Below are positions 34,841 through 44,040 of a DNA stretch of 64,000 bases, piece by piece (the first letter of the stretch is position 1; each line of letters opens with the position of its first letter). A program made the position numbers and the translations under genes. A model generated the notes under the pieces. That model made no database searches. It saw only the letters and a program-made list of their open reading frames with translations, and was not told the DNA's origin. Source of the DNA: Pelagibacteraceae bacterium AG-325-J13 (lineage in GTDB: Bacteria > Pseudomonadota > Alphaproteobacteria > Pelagibacterales > Pelagibacteraceae); NCBI GenBank assembly GCA_003282835.1, contig QBYL01000002.1:55001-119000 (forward strand), given 5' to 3'.

Positions 34841-35425
34841 CTAGACAGAAGCTGCTTGTGATTTTTTTTCTTCTCTTATTTTAGCCTTTTTTTCTCTTTC
34901 AATTCTTCTTTTTGCTTTTTCGAGACTTTTTTCGAATGATTCCTGTGTACAAAGTGATAAAATCACTGGATCTCTGGGTTTTAAATTGGAGAAATTCCAG
35001 TAACTTCTTTTTCTTATTAAAGAAACAGTACCTTTAGTACTACCAACTAATTTTGAAATTTGCCCATCAGTTAACTCAGAAGCATTTTTGCAAAGCCACA
35101 AAATAGCATCTGGTCTATCTTGACGCTTTGATAAAGGTGTATATTTTGGTTTTTTTCTTTCTTTAATTTCTACTTCATCTACTTTTTTCAATAAACTTAG
35201 TTTTTTTTCAGTATCTTTAGAGCACATTTCAATTTCTTCTCTAGACAACTGGCCAGCTAAAATAGGATTATAAGCTTTTATTCCTTTAGCAACATCTCCA
35301 TCAGCTATTCCCTTGACTTCAAGTTCGTGCAAATTACAAAACTCTGCTATTTGCTTAAAAGTTAATGTGGTATTTTCTACTAGCCAAACAGCTGTAGCTT
35401 TTGGCATAAAAGGTGCGTCAGGCAT
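34841..35425 (-). CDS. trcR: DUF1013 cell-cycle regulator TrcR
   Basis: 194 residues. MPDAPFMPKATAVWLVENTT with TFKQIAEFCNLHELEVKGIADG, then RPDAILWLCKNASELTDGQI and SLIRKRSYWN, match DUF1013, an alphaproteobacterial DNA-binding protein named TrcR in the CtrA network. Two HTH-like regions (20-45 and 105-140) and a charged Lys/Glu-rich tail. It stands 3 bases after rpmE. SAR11 keeps few regulators, so its retention suggests an important role. Confidence 0.88.
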   Translation of the reverse strand: MPDAPFMPKATAVWLVENTTLTFKQIAEFCNLHELEVKGIADGDVAKGIKAYNPILAGQLSREEIEMCSKDTEKKLSLLKKVDEVEIKERKKPKYTPLSKRQDRPDAILWLCKNASELTDGQISKLVGSTKGTVSLIRKRSYWNFSNLKPRDPVILSLCTQESFEKSLEKAKRRIEREKKAKIREEKKSQAASV

Positions 35426-35428
35426 AAT

Positions 35429-35653
35429 CTATTTTTTTTTTCTAAGGTTACTAAATTTTTTATTGTATTTACTTACTCTTCCTTTATCTAAAATTTTTTG
35501 AGCGCCACCAGTCCAAGCATAATGAGATTTAGGATCAATATCTAATTTAAGTGTATCGTTTTCTTTACCCCAAGTTGATCTTGTTTCAAATTCGGCTCCA
35601 TCAGTCATTACAACTTTAATTTTATGATAGTTAGGATGTATATTTTTTTTCAT
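35429..35653 (-). CDS. rpmE: 50S ribosomal protein L31
   Basis: 74 residues: [27 protein letters not shown], and [21 protein letters not shown]. It is the zinc-free form, with no CxxC pair, as usual in alphaproteobacteria. It lies between suhB and trcR on the same strand with short gaps. Confidence 0.96.
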   Translation of the reverse strand: MKKNIHPNYHKIKVVMTDGAEFETRSTWGKENDTLKLDIDPKSHYAWTGGAQKILDKGRVSKYNKKFSNLRKKK

Positions 35654-35681
35654 TTGAGGTGTTTTATAATATTAAGTCTTT

Positions 35682-36482
35682 TTACTCAATATTTTTTTTA
35701 ATCAAACTTGATAATTCATCGTGAATATTGGAATTTGTAGCCAAAATATTCTTTTTTAGTGGTACATCGATATCATCATTAAAAAAATCAACAAATCCTC
35801 CAGCTTCTTTAACTATGACTATACCAGCAGCAATATCCCAATAATTCAGTTCTCTTTGCCAGTAACCATCAAATCTTCCACAAGCAATGTAGGCCATATC
35901 TAGTGATGCACTTCCAAACTTTCTTATTGGGGAGAAAACAGTTTTTGAAACATTTATGAATTCAGAAAAAATTTTATCTTTTAATTTACTCGAATTTTTA
36001 GGACCGCCAGTTACTAATAGTGCATCTTGTAATTTTTTTTTTTTAGAAACTCTTATTCTTGTATTATTCAAATAAGCGCCATTACCTTTTTCAGCGCAAA
36101 AAGTTTCATTTTTAATTGGATCAAATATGACCCCACATTTAATTTCATTGTCTTCCTCATACCCTATTGATATTGCAAAGTGTGGTATGCCATTTAAAAA
36201 ATTCATTGTGCCGTCTATTGGATCTATTATCCACCTATTACTTTTATTTTCCTTATTTATAATTCCAGATTCTTCGGTTACAAATCCATAATCAGGATGA
36301 GCTTTTTGCAACTCTTCAATAATAATTTTTTCAGTTCTTTTGTCCGCTGAAGTTACAAAATCACCTGGACCTTTTGTAGAAACTTGCAAGTTTTCTATTT
36401 CGCCATAATCTCTAATTAGAGATCTTGATGCTTTAGTGCATGCTTTAAGAATTATGTTGATATGTGGGGAACTTAACCTCAT
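35682..36482 (-). CDS. suhB: inositol monophosphatase family protein (SuhB-like)
   Basis: 266 residues with both metal-binding motifs of the family: VTEESG around residue 69 and WIIDPIDGTMNFLNGIPHF around 88-107, plus NYWDIAAGIVIVKEAGG near the C-terminus. It hydrolyses inositol-1-phosphate or related sugar phosphates; in E. coli SuhB also helps rRNA antitermination. It overlaps efp by 1 base. Confidence 0.93.
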   Translation of the reverse strand: MRLSSPHINIILKACTKASRSLIRDYGEIENLQVSTKGPGDFVTSADKRTEKIIIEELQKAHPDYGFVTEESGIINKENKSNRWIIDPIDGTMNFLNGIPHFAISIGYEEDNEIKCGVIFDPIKNETFCAEKGNGAYLNNTRIRVSKKKKLQDALLVTGGPKNSSKLKDKIFSEFINVSKTVFSPIRKFGSASLDMAYIACGRFDGYWQRELNYWDIAAGIVIVKEAGGFVDFFNDDIDVPLKKNILATNSNIHDELSSLIKKNIE

Positions 36483-37045
36483 TAACTTACCCTTTTGACA
36501 TATTCTAGTGTGCGAGTATCAATTATTATTTTTTCTCCACTTTCAATAAACGGAGGAACATCAATTTTTATACCGCTATCTAAAATAGCAGGTTTATATG
36601 ACGACGAAGCAGTTTGATTTTTTATTGCAGCATCAGTTGACTCGATCGTACATTCTATATTGTTAGGTAACTCAACTGAAATAGGTTTTTCTTCCATAAA
36701 AGATATAGTCACTCCCAAATTTTCTTTTAACAATTTATGCTTTTCCCCAACGACCGCTTTTAAAATTTCCACTTGTTCAAAAGTTTCGTTGTCCATGAAG
36801 TGACAATTTTCCCCATCAATGTATAAGAAATTAAATTTTCTCTCTTCAACTTCAGCTTTTTCAACTGTTTCATTTGATCTAAATCTCTCATTCAATTTAA
36901 TCCCTTTAATTACACTTTTTAATTCCACTTGATTAAATGCTCCGCCTTTTCCAGGTTTGACATGTTGTGTTTTTAAAACATTCCAGTAATCATTTTTATG
37001 TTCAATAATCATTCCTGGTTTAATTTCTATTGCAGTAATTTTCAT
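36482..37045 (-). CDS. efp: translation elongation factor P
   Basis: 187 residues in the three-domain EF-P layout: KOW-like N-domain with KPGKGGAFNQVELKS, where K33 is the position that many bacteria modify, an OB domain, and the C-terminal VPPFIESGEKIIIDTRTLEYVKR. Relieves ribosome stalling at polyproline. Overlaps thiE by 4 bases. No EpmA-like gene is seen nearby. Confidence 0.97.
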   Translation of the reverse strand: MKITAIEIKPGMIIEHKNDYWNVLKTQHVKPGKGGAFNQVELKSVIKGIKLNERFRSNETVEKAEVEERKFNFLYIDGENCHFMDNETFEQVEILKAVVGEKHKLLKENLGVTISFMEEKPISVELPNNIECTIESTDAAIKNQTASSSYKPAILDSGIKIDVPPFIESGEKIIIDTRTLEYVKRVS

Positions 37046-37644
37046 TTAAACTTCCTTATAGCAGCATCTGGTTTTAATTTTGGGTTATCCCAGATATAAC
37101 TCGATATTGCAATATAATTTGCACCGTTTTTAATTAATCTAGCGTAATTCAAGTTATCTATTCCACCAATTGCAACAATTGTTTTTTTTACATTTTTCTT
37201 TGCCCATTTTAAAATATTAATTTTTGCTTTTGATGCTTTTGGTTTCAACTTAGATTGATTGAAAGACCCAAACGCTAAGTAACTCACTCTATCCTTAACA
37301 GCTTTTTTGGCTAAAGATTTTGAGCCATGACATGTAACGCCTAGAATTTTTCTTTTAAGATTTTTTTTTGCTTCTAAAATTGAGCCATCTTTTTGACCTA
37401 AATGGCACCCATCTGCATTTACAATTTTTGCAACATCAATTTTGTCATTAATAATAAATTTGACTTTATGTTTTTGTGTAATTTTTTTAATTTTTTTTGA
37501 TATTTGAATAATTCTATATTTCTTCTCTTTTTTAAATCTTAGCTGGAAATATTTTACTTTTTTTGAGTCTAAAACACTTTCTAAATCTTGATAAAAATTC
37601 TTATAAAATTTTTTTGGAGAAATTAAGTAAATTATTTTTCTCAA
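37042..37644 (-). CDS. thiE: thiamine-phosphate synthase (ThiE-like)
   Basis: About 200 residues from a TTG at 37644 (MRKIIYLISPKKFY), 6 bases after the fba stop; the track start at 37686 would put 37 bases inside fba. FIINDKIDVAKIVNADGCHLGQKD, GVTCHG and VAIGGID match ThiE: HMP-PP binding Asp, phosphate loop GG. It joins HMP pyrophosphate to the thiazole phosphate. Some residues are divergent, so a TenI-like role cannot be excluded. ThiD is encoded 18 kb away. Confidence 0.8.
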   Translation of the reverse strand: MRKIIYLISPKKFYKNFYQDLESVLDSKKVKYFQLRFKKEKKYRIIQISKKIKKITQKHKVKFIINDKIDVAKIVNADGCHLGQKDGSILEAKKNLKRKILGVTCHGSKSLAKKAVKDRVSYLAFGSFNQSKLKPKASKAKINILKWAKKNVKKTIVAIGGIDNLNYARLIKNGANYIAISSYIWDNPKLKPDAAIRKFK

Positions 37645-37649
37645 AATTA

Positions 37650-38666
37650 TTAAGCTGCTGAGTCTTTCTCCAGACTTTCTAACCACTCTCCCTTGGAAGA
37701 TAACCCGTTCATTTTAGCCCTGTGATTGAAAGCTTTTTGAATACTTTCAATGCTATTTTGATTTTTTCCAAATTCCTTTAGAGCGCTTGCTTGTAGTCCT
37801 CTTCCGTATGAAAAAGTAATCAAAAAACTAGTATCATTTATCTTATTTATTTCATTTAAATTTTTACTGGATTCGACCTCAGTCTGTCCTCCTGACAAAA
37901 AAGCAATTCCTGGAACTTCACTAGGAACATTTTTTTTCAAACAATCTAGAGTTCGTTTTGCTATTTCTTCAGCGTCAACTTTATCTTCACATTCTGAACC
38001 TGGAATAACCATGTTTGGTTTTAAAACAGTTCCTTTCAAGTCTACGTTTTGCAGCTTCAGTTCCTTATAACATTCATTTAATACATTGGTAGTCGCTTTG
38101 TAACACTCATCAATATTATGTGATCCATCCATTAAAACTTCTGGTTCAACGATTGGTACCATCTTAGCTTCTTGCACTAGAGCTGCATATCTTGCTAAAG
38201 CATTGGCATTAGATTTTATAGATTGTGCTGATGGTAAATTTTTGTCAATTCTATAAACCGCTCTCCATTTTGTAAATCTTGCGCCAAGATCATAGTATTC
38301 TTTTAATCTTTCACGCAAACCATCTAGTCCTTCAGTTACTGTCTCATCTTTAGAACCAGCCAATAGCTTCGCACCTTTATCAACTTTGATACCAGGTATT
38401 GCACCATGTTTAGATATAAGCTCAGGAATGGTTAGCCCTAAGGTAGTTTTTTGTCTGATAGTCTCATCAAATAAAATTACACCTCCAATATATTCTGTCA
38501 TTGCACTTGAATTAAATAAAGTCTGTCTAAAATATAATCTATTTTTTTCTATATTTTCTACGTTAATGCTCTTAAATCTTTTAGCTATAGTTCCAGTGCT
38601 TTCGTCAGCTGCTAAAATGCCTTTTCCTTTAGCACACATTTTTTTTGCTATAATATTGAGATCCAT
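37650..38666 (-). CDS. fba: class I fructose-bisphosphate aldolase
   Basis: 338 residues. GKGILAADESTGTIAKRF at the N-terminus, the Schiff-base lysine region TVLKPNMVIPG, and AFLSGGQTEVES are typical of class I (lysine-type, metal-free) aldolases, which otherwise are best known from eukaryotes but occur in many alphaproteobacteria. Part of a tkt-pgk-fba-thiE run. Sequence is near full family length (about 340-360). Confidence 0.95.
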   Translation of the reverse strand: MDLNIIAKKMCAKGKGILAADESTGTIAKRFKSINVENIEKNRLYFRQTLFNSSAMTEYIGGVILFDETIRQKTTLGLTIPELISKHGAIPGIKVDKGAKLLAGSKDETVTEGLDGLRERLKEYYDLGARFTKWRAVYRIDKNLPSAQSIKSNANALARYAALVQEAKMVPIVEPEVLMDGSHNIDECYKATTNVLNECYKELKLQNVDLKGTVLKPNMVIPGSECEDKVDAEEIAKRTLDCLKKNVPSEVPGIAFLSGGQTEVESSKNLNEINKINDTSFLITFSYGRGLQASALKEFGKNQNSIESIQKAFNHRAKMNGLSSKGEWLESLEKDSAA

Positions 38667-38675
38667 ACTGGCTAT

Positions 38676-39869
38676 TTATTTTAAAACACTAATACCAGGC
38701 AAGTCTTTTCCTTCAAGAAATTCTAAAAAGGCTCCTCCTGCTGTTGATAAGTGTGTAAAAGAAAATTTACTATTATCTTTATTTATTGCAGATATTGTAT
38801 CACCTCCTCCAAGTATCGAAACTAGAGATTTATTATTAGTATTTTCAGAGATTTTTTTTGCAATAGCCAATGTTCCATCAGCAAAATTTATATTTTCAAA
38901 ATAACCAGCAGGACCATTCCACAATACCATGTTAGAATTATCTATAATTTGTTTTATAGTATTAATAGTATTAGGCCCTATATCTAATATGATATCGTCT
39001 TGATCAATTAAGTCTAATTTTTTAACTTTTCCAGACCCTTTCAAATCTTTCGCAACATTGGCATCTTCTGGAATATAAATTTTACATTTATATTTAAGAG
39101 CCTCAGAATAAATTTTTTTAATTGTTTCATTAGAATTCTTTTCTACAAGCGATTTACCAATTTTAAACCCTCCGTAAATTAAAAAATTGTTAGCCATAGC
39201 ACCTACTATTACAATATTGTTCACGTTCTTTATTAAATTTATGATTACATTAATTTTAGTTGAGATTTTTGAACCTCCTATTATGCATGTCACTGGCTCT
39301 TTTTTATTATGAAGAATTGAATTAATTGCAAAAATTTCTTTCTTTAAAAGTGGGCCCCCGTAACAATCCTTTATATACTTTGTAATTTTATGTATTGAAG
39401 CTTGCTTACGATGTGAACAAGAGAAGGCATCGTTAATATATATATCTCCTAGTGAAGCAAGAATTTTAGCAAAATTATCATCATTTTCACTTTCTTCTTT
39501 AAAAAACCTAATATTTTCTAACAATAAAATTTCACCACTTTTTAAATATGAGAACTTACTTTTTGTTTCTTTATTATTTATATCTCCCGTAAAAAAATAA
39601 ACATTATTTTTTAGGTGTTTTTTTAAAAATTTATAAACTGGTGTTAACGATAAAGAACTACTTCTTAGTCCTTTGGGTCTACCCAGGTGACTAATAATAA
39701 TTACTTTTGCTTTTTTTTCTAACAAATTTTTCAAAAAAGGCAAATTAATCAAAATTCTTGTTTCATCTTGAATTTCTTTTTCAAATATCGGTACGTTTAA
39801 ATCAAGTCTAAGGATAATTGTTTTGTCACAGATATTTATATTATCGGAAAAGAATTTTATATTATCCAT
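38676..39869 (-). CDS. pgk: phosphoglycerate kinase
   Basis: 397 residues. ILRLDLNVP at the N-terminus, ISHLGRPKG, LLENIRFFKEE, and the nucleotide-binding LGGGDTISA with LSTAGGAFLEFLEGKDLPG at the end. Normal length. Catalyses ATP formation from 1,3-bisphosphoglycerate. 9 bases before fba. The usual alphaproteobacterial neighbour gap is not between it and tkt. Confidence 0.97.
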   Translation of the reverse strand: MDNIKFFSDNINICDKTIILRLDLNVPIFEKEIQDETRILINLPFLKNLLEKKAKVIIISHLGRPKGLRSSSLSLTPVYKFLKKHLKNNVYFFTGDINNKETKSKFSYLKSGEILLLENIRFFKEESENDDNFAKILASLGDIYINDAFSCSHRKQASIHKITKYIKDCYGGPLLKKEIFAINSILHNKKEPVTCIIGGSKISTKINVIINLIKNVNNIVIVGAMANNFLIYGGFKIGKSLVEKNSNETIKKIYSEALKYKCKIYIPEDANVAKDLKGSGKVKKLDLIDQDDIILDIGPNTINTIKQIIDNSNMVLWNGPAGYFENINFADGTLAIAKKISENTNNKSLVSILGGGDTISAINKDNSKFSFTHLSTAGGAFLEFLEGKDLPGISVLK

Positions 39870-39880
39870 CTATAACTTAA

Positions 39881-41863
39881 TTATTTTCTGAGCGATTGTT
39901 GAATTCTAACAACAATTTTTTCAACTGATAAACTCAGGTGATCATATATTTTTTTGTAAGGTGCACTTTCCCCGAATTTATCAATACCTAAGGCAAGACC
40001 ATCATCACCTAAATATTTTTGCCATGAAGAAACACTACCTGCTTCAATAGTGACCTTTAATGAATCTCTATCTAAGATATCTTTTTTATAATCTTCTGAT
40101 TGTTTTTCAAAAAGTTCTTGGCAGGGCATAGACACAACTTTTGACTCAATATCAATTTCCTTCAGCTTTTTCTGAACATCTAAGGCAAGCTCAACTTCTG
40201 AGCCAGATGCTATTAAAGTAACTTTATTATCATGAGAAGTTATGTTCACTATATATGCTCCTTTTTCACATTTATTTTCTTCAGATAAAGCAGGGTTTAT
40301 GTAAGGTAATTTTTGTCTAGATAAAGCTATAGCACTAGGGGTATTTTTACTTTTCAACGCTATTTCCCAACACTCCAAAGTTTCATTAATATCAGCTGGA
40401 CGAAAAACATTAAGGTTAGGTATAGCTCTCAAACCAGACAATTGCTCAATAGGTTGATGAGTGGGACCGTCTTCACCTAGACCAATAGAATCATGAGAAA
40501 AAATATAAATTACTTTTAAACCCATTAATGCTGAAAGTCTTATTGATGGCCTACAGTAATCAGAAAAAATCAAAAAAGTTCCGCCATAAGGAATTAAACC
40601 ACCATACAAAGCTAACCCGTTCATTACAGCAGCCATCCCGTGTTCTCTAACACCAAAATGAATATAATTTCCGTCAAAATTTTTTGAATTAATTATTTTT
40701 GAGTTTTGAGTTTTTGTATTATTTGATCCACTAAGATCTGCGGAACCACCTATTAATTGAGGTAAAATGTTTGTAATATTTTCTATAGCAATCGATGAAC
40801 ACTGTCTTGTTGCTAAACTTGGTTTAGTATCAAAATATTTAATTTTTTCTTTTCTTATTAAATCCTCAAGATCTCCTAAGTCTGAACCAATGTATGTCTG
40901 ATTTAACTTTAATTTTAAATTATTGTTTTTTTTATTAAATTTTTCTTTCCAGTTTTCTTCTAACTTTGCACCTTTTTGACCAATTTCTCTCCAAGTGTTA
41001 AGAATATTTTTAGGTATTTCAAAAGGTTTAAAATTCCATTTTAACTTTTTTCTAACTAAAGAAATCTCTTCTTCTCCAAGAGGAGATCCATGAGAAGATG
41101 CTTTTCCAGATTTATTTGGTGACCCAAACCCAATGACAGTTTTACATGAAATTAAAGTGGGTTTGTTAGCTTTTGATGCTTTACTGATAGCTTTAGATAT
41201 TTGTTTTTCATTATGTCCATTAATTTCTAAAAAATTCCAACCATAACTTTCAAATCTTTTTTTATAATTATCAGAGACGCTTAATGAAGTCGATCCGTCA
41301 ATAGAGATTTTGTTATTATCAAAAAAAACTATAAGATTTTTAAGTTTTAGGTGACCAGCTAAACTCATTGCTTCATGACTTATACCTTCCATTAAGTCTC
41401 CATCACTTGCAATAACATAAGTTTTATTATTAATTATATCTGAACCCATTTTTTTTCTTAAAATTTCCTCAGCTATAGCCATTCCTACAGAATTACCAAG
41501 GCCTTGACCAAGTGGTCCCGTGGTAGTTTCAATGCCTGAATTTTTTTTGTATTCAGGATGACCTGCGCAAATGGAATTTAATTGTCTAAAATTTTTTATA
41601 TCCTCAATTGAAACACTTTTATAGCCAGTAAGATATAACAGTGAATACAAAAGCATAGATCCGTGTCCAGCAGAAAGTATAAATCTATCCCTATTGATCC
41701 ATTCGGGATTACTTGGATTAAACCTCAGGTGGTATTTAAATAGTACTGTTGCAACATCTGACATCCCCATTGGCATACCAGGATGTCCTGAATTTGCCTT
41801 CTGGACAGCGTCAATTGATAAAAATCTTATAGCGTTTGAAAGTTGATTAAATTTTACGTTCAC
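39881..41863 (-). CDS. tkt: transketolase
   Basis: 660 residues. GHPGMPMGMSDVATVLF, AGHGSMLLYSLLYL, the thiamine-diphosphate motif ASDGDLMEGISHEA, and the pyrimidine-domain FGVREHGMAAVMNG with SHDSIGLGEDGPTHQP. Transfers two-carbon ketol units in the pentose phosphate pathway. Divergent from the DUF4164-zapA operon across 62 bases. Confidence 0.97.
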   Translation of the reverse strand: MNVKFNQLSNAIRFLSIDAVQKANSGHPGMPMGMSDVATVLFKYHLRFNPSNPEWINRDRFILSAGHGSMLLYSLLYLTGYKSVSIEDIKNFRQLNSICAGHPEYKKNSGIETTTGPLGQGLGNSVGMAIAEEILRKKMGSDIINNKTYVIASDGDLMEGISHEAMSLAGHLKLKNLIVFFDNNKISIDGSTSLSVSDNYKKRFESYGWNFLEINGHNEKQISKAISKASKANKPTLISCKTVIGFGSPNKSGKASSHGSPLGEEEISLVRKKLKWNFKPFEIPKNILNTWREIGQKGAKLEENWKEKFNKKNNNLKLKLNQTYIGSDLGDLEDLIRKEKIKYFDTKPSLATRQCSSIAIENITNILPQLIGGSADLSGSNNTKTQNSKIINSKNFDGNYIHFGVREHGMAAVMNGLALYGGLIPYGGTFLIFSDYCRPSIRLSALMGLKVIYIFSHDSIGLGEDGPTHQPIEQLSGLRAIPNLNVFRPADINETLECWEIALKSKNTPSAIALSRQKLPYINPALSEENKCEKGAYIVNITSHDNKVTLIASGSEVELALDVQKKLKEIDIESKVVSMPCQELFEKQSEDYKKDILDRDSLKVTIEAGSVSSWQKYLGDDGLALGIDKFGESAPYKKIYDHLSLSVEKIVVRIQQSLRK

Positions 41864-41894
41864 AATTAAATTACCTATATAGACTTAAACTAAG

Positions 41895-41914
41895 TATATC
41901 AATATTATGATATA
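41895..41914. repeat. perfect inverted repeat in the tkt/DUF4164 divergent gap
   Basis: TATATCA-ATATTA-TGATATA, a 7-base dyad with 6-base spacer, centred in the 62-base region between the two divergent operons. It could bind a regulator of both or be chance in AT-rich DNA. Confidence 0.3.
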
Positions 41915-41925
41915 AAATAAATAAA

Positions 41926-42249
41926 ATGAACAATTTAAAAAAAAAGGAAAAAAATTTAAACGACTTAATTGATAAGTTAGATGTTTTGACTACGACTTAT
42001 TCACAGTCTACTTATGAAACAGAAAAAATTAAGACTGAAAAAAACGAGGTTCTTAGACAAAAATCAGAAATTGAAAAAAAAAATCAAGAACTTGTTAGAG
42101 AACATAAATTTTTAAGGGATAAGTTAATTAAACTGCAAAACGAGGTTAACGCAAGATCGGACTTAGAAGATAAATTTAATCAAGATATAGAGGAGCTAAG
42201 TCAAGAAACTAGGGATTTAGTAATCGAAATAGATAAATGGCAAACGTAA
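41926..42249 (+). CDS. DUF4164 coiled-coil protein
   Basis: 107 residues, almost entirely heptad-like helix (residues 3-104) with many Lys and Glu and no membrane segment. A small coiled-coil DUF4164 protein directly before zapA is standard in alphaproteobacteria. Overlaps zapA by 13 bases, so the two are coupled; a role at the division ring with ZapA is plausible but unproven. Confidence 0.75.
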   Translation: MNNLKKKEKNLNDLIDKLDVLTTTYSQSTYETEKIKTEKNEVLRQKSEIEKKNQELVREHKFLRDKLIKLQNEVNARSDLEDKFNQDIEELSQETRDLVIEIDKWQT

Positions 42250-42683
42250 ATATTAAATTTAACAATAAAGATTATCTTTTGTCGTGTGACGATGGCCAAG
42301 AAGAGTCTCTAAAAAATTTAACAAAATATTTAGATAAAAAATACTCTGAGTTGAAAGATAAGCTAGGTAATATAGGCGAAAATAAACTTTTGTTAATAAC
42401 AACAATACATTTAATAGATGAGTACTTTGATTTAAAAAAAAGGGTCACTGATCAAAAGTTAAGATTAGATAACTTATCAAGCAAATTTCAAGAAATGAGA
42501 GAATTAGCTATAAGATACAAAGACTTAAAAGATAAGGAAATACAAATATTAAATGACGAAATTAATAAATTCAAGGTTACTATTGAGGAAAGCAATTCTT
42601 TGTATGAGTCCATGCTAGATAGAACTACAAAGTCACTGGAAAAAATACTTTTAAATACTGAATCAATTTCAAAAATTCAGTGA
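42237..42683 (+). CDS. zapA: cell division protein ZapA
   Basis: 148 residues. N-terminal ZapA globular part with VNIKFNNKDYLLSCDDGQEESLKNLTKYLDKKY, and a long helical C-terminus (about 60-145). ZapA bundles FtsZ. The C-terminal helix is longer than in E. coli ZapA (109 residues). The next gene starts at the base after its stop, leaving no room for the 6S RNA gene often found here. Confidence 0.88.
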   Translation: MANVNIKFNNKDYLLSCDDGQEESLKNLTKYLDKKYSELKDKLGNIGENKLLLITTIHLIDEYFDLKKRVTDQKLRLDNLSSKFQEMRELAIRYKDLKDKEIQILNDEINKFKVTIEESNSLYESMLDRTTKSLEKILLNTESISKIQ

Positions 42684-43232
42684 ATGAAAAAAGATCAATT
42701 AAGAAAAAAATTTTACAGAATTAGAAAAAATCAATATTTTGATATAACTTCAAAGTTTTTCATTCCCTTGATAAAGTTCATAAAAAAAAAGTTTAAAAAT
42801 AAAATTAATCTTTCAATATATTACCCAATGTCTTATGAGGTAAACACGCTCAAATTATTAGAATTAAATACGAAAGATAAAATTAGACTTTTTCTACCTG
42901 TAATAAAAGCAAACAATTCAATGTATTTTCACAATTGGCAAAAAGATGACTTACTTCAAATTAATAAATTAGGTATTTTAGAACCAATGATTTTAAATTC
43001 ACATAAAGTCCCTGATGTTATGTTAATTCCTATGCTAGCATTTGATAGAGATAAAAACAGATTAGGTTACGGTGGGGGATTTTACGATAGATATTTGAAT
43101 AAATTTTTGAAAAAAAATAAAAACATAATTACAGTTGGCATTGCCTTTTCATTTCAAAATTATCACAAAATTCCAGTATCAGATGAAGATGTAAAATTGG
43201 ACTATATATTAACTGAGCGAGGATATATTTAA
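42684..43232 (+). CDS. fau: 5-formyltetrahydrofolate cyclo-ligase
   Basis: 182 residues. N-terminal KKDQLRKKFYRIRKNQ, then SIYYPMSYEVNT and VMLIPMLAFDRDKNRLGYGGGFYDRYL, the nucleotide-binding block of the family. It converts 5-formyl-THF to methenyl-THF with ATP. Position after zapA is conserved in proteobacteria. Overlaps the next start by 1 base. Confidence 0.93.
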   Translation: MKKDQLRKKFYRIRKNQYFDITSKFFIPLIKFIKKKFKNKINLSIYYPMSYEVNTLKLLELNTKDKIRLFLPVIKANNSMYFHNWQKDDLLQINKLGILEPMILNSHKVPDVMLIPMLAFDRDKNRLGYGGGFYDRYLNKFLKKNKNIITVGIAFSFQNYHKIPVSDEDVKLDYILTERGYI

Positions 43233-44038
43233 TGAAAATATTGATTTTAGGAGATGTAATGGGAAGGTCTGGTAGAATGGCTGTCAAAAAAAATTTAAAC
43301 AAAATAATTAAAGAAAACAATATTGATTTTACTGTTCTAAACGGAGAAAATTCAGCCGATGATGGCAAAGGAATTACAAATTTAATTGCTGAAGAATTTT
43401 TTCAAGAAGGTGTTGATGTTATAACTTCTGGTAATCATATTTGGGACAAAAAAGAAACTACAGATTATATTGAAAAAGAAAAAAGATTGTTACGTCCTGC
43501 TAACTTGGTAGAAGGCTCACCAGGTAAAGGATATGGAATTTTTTTGACAAAAGACAATCAATTTAAAGTCGGTGTGATTAATTTAATGGGAAATGTTTTT
43601 ATGAAAAAAACTGAAGATGTTTTTAAGAAGGCACAAAAAATTAAGGAACAAATGAAATTAAAAAAAAATGTTGATTTTATAATTGTAGATTTTCATGGAG
43701 AAATTACGAGTGAAAAAATGGCAATGGGACATTTTTTTGACGGTTCATCCACGGCTGTTTTTGGAACTCATACCCACGTTCCCACCGCAGATACAAGAAT
43801 TTTAGAAAAAGGAACGGCCTACCAGACTGACTTAGGAATGTGTGGCGACTATAATTCTGTGATTGGCATGAACAAAGAAAATTCACTAAGACGATTTCTT
43901 AAAGATAAAACTGCAACTCAACATTTTCCATCTGATGGAGATGCGACGCTATCAGGGATTATAATTCATGCAGATCAAGAAACAGGTTTGGCAAAAAATG
44001 TTACGAGGTTAATTAAAGGTGGAAGCTTAAAAAATTAG
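43232..44038 (+). CDS. ymdB: YmdB-family metallophosphoesterase
   Basis: 268 residues. LILGDVMGRSGRMAV, LNGENSADDGKGIT, TSGNHIWDKKE, IIVDFHGEITSEK and FGTHTHVPTAD give the full set of metal ligands of the YmdB/TIGR00282 family. Bacterial members are 2',3'-cyclic nucleotide phosphodiesterases. Between fau and yebC, a common alphaproteobacterial order. Confidence 0.93.
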   Translation: MKILILGDVMGRSGRMAVKKNLNKIIKENNIDFTVLNGENSADDGKGITNLIAEEFFQEGVDVITSGNHIWDKKETTDYIEKEKRLLRPANLVEGSPGKGYGIFLTKDNQFKVGVINLMGNVFMKKTEDVFKKAQKIKEQMKLKKNVDFIIVDFHGEITSEKMAMGHFFDGSSTAVFGTHTHVPTADTRILEKGTAYQTDLGMCGDYNSVIGMNKENSLRRFLKDKTATQHFPSDGDATLSGIIIHADQETGLAKNVTRLIKGGSLKN

Positions 44039-44040
44039 AT

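Noticed and set aside
42670-42690. Possible 6S RNA gene between zapA and fau
   Set aside because: The two genes abut with no free bases, so the usual alphaproteobacterial ssrS site is closed here.
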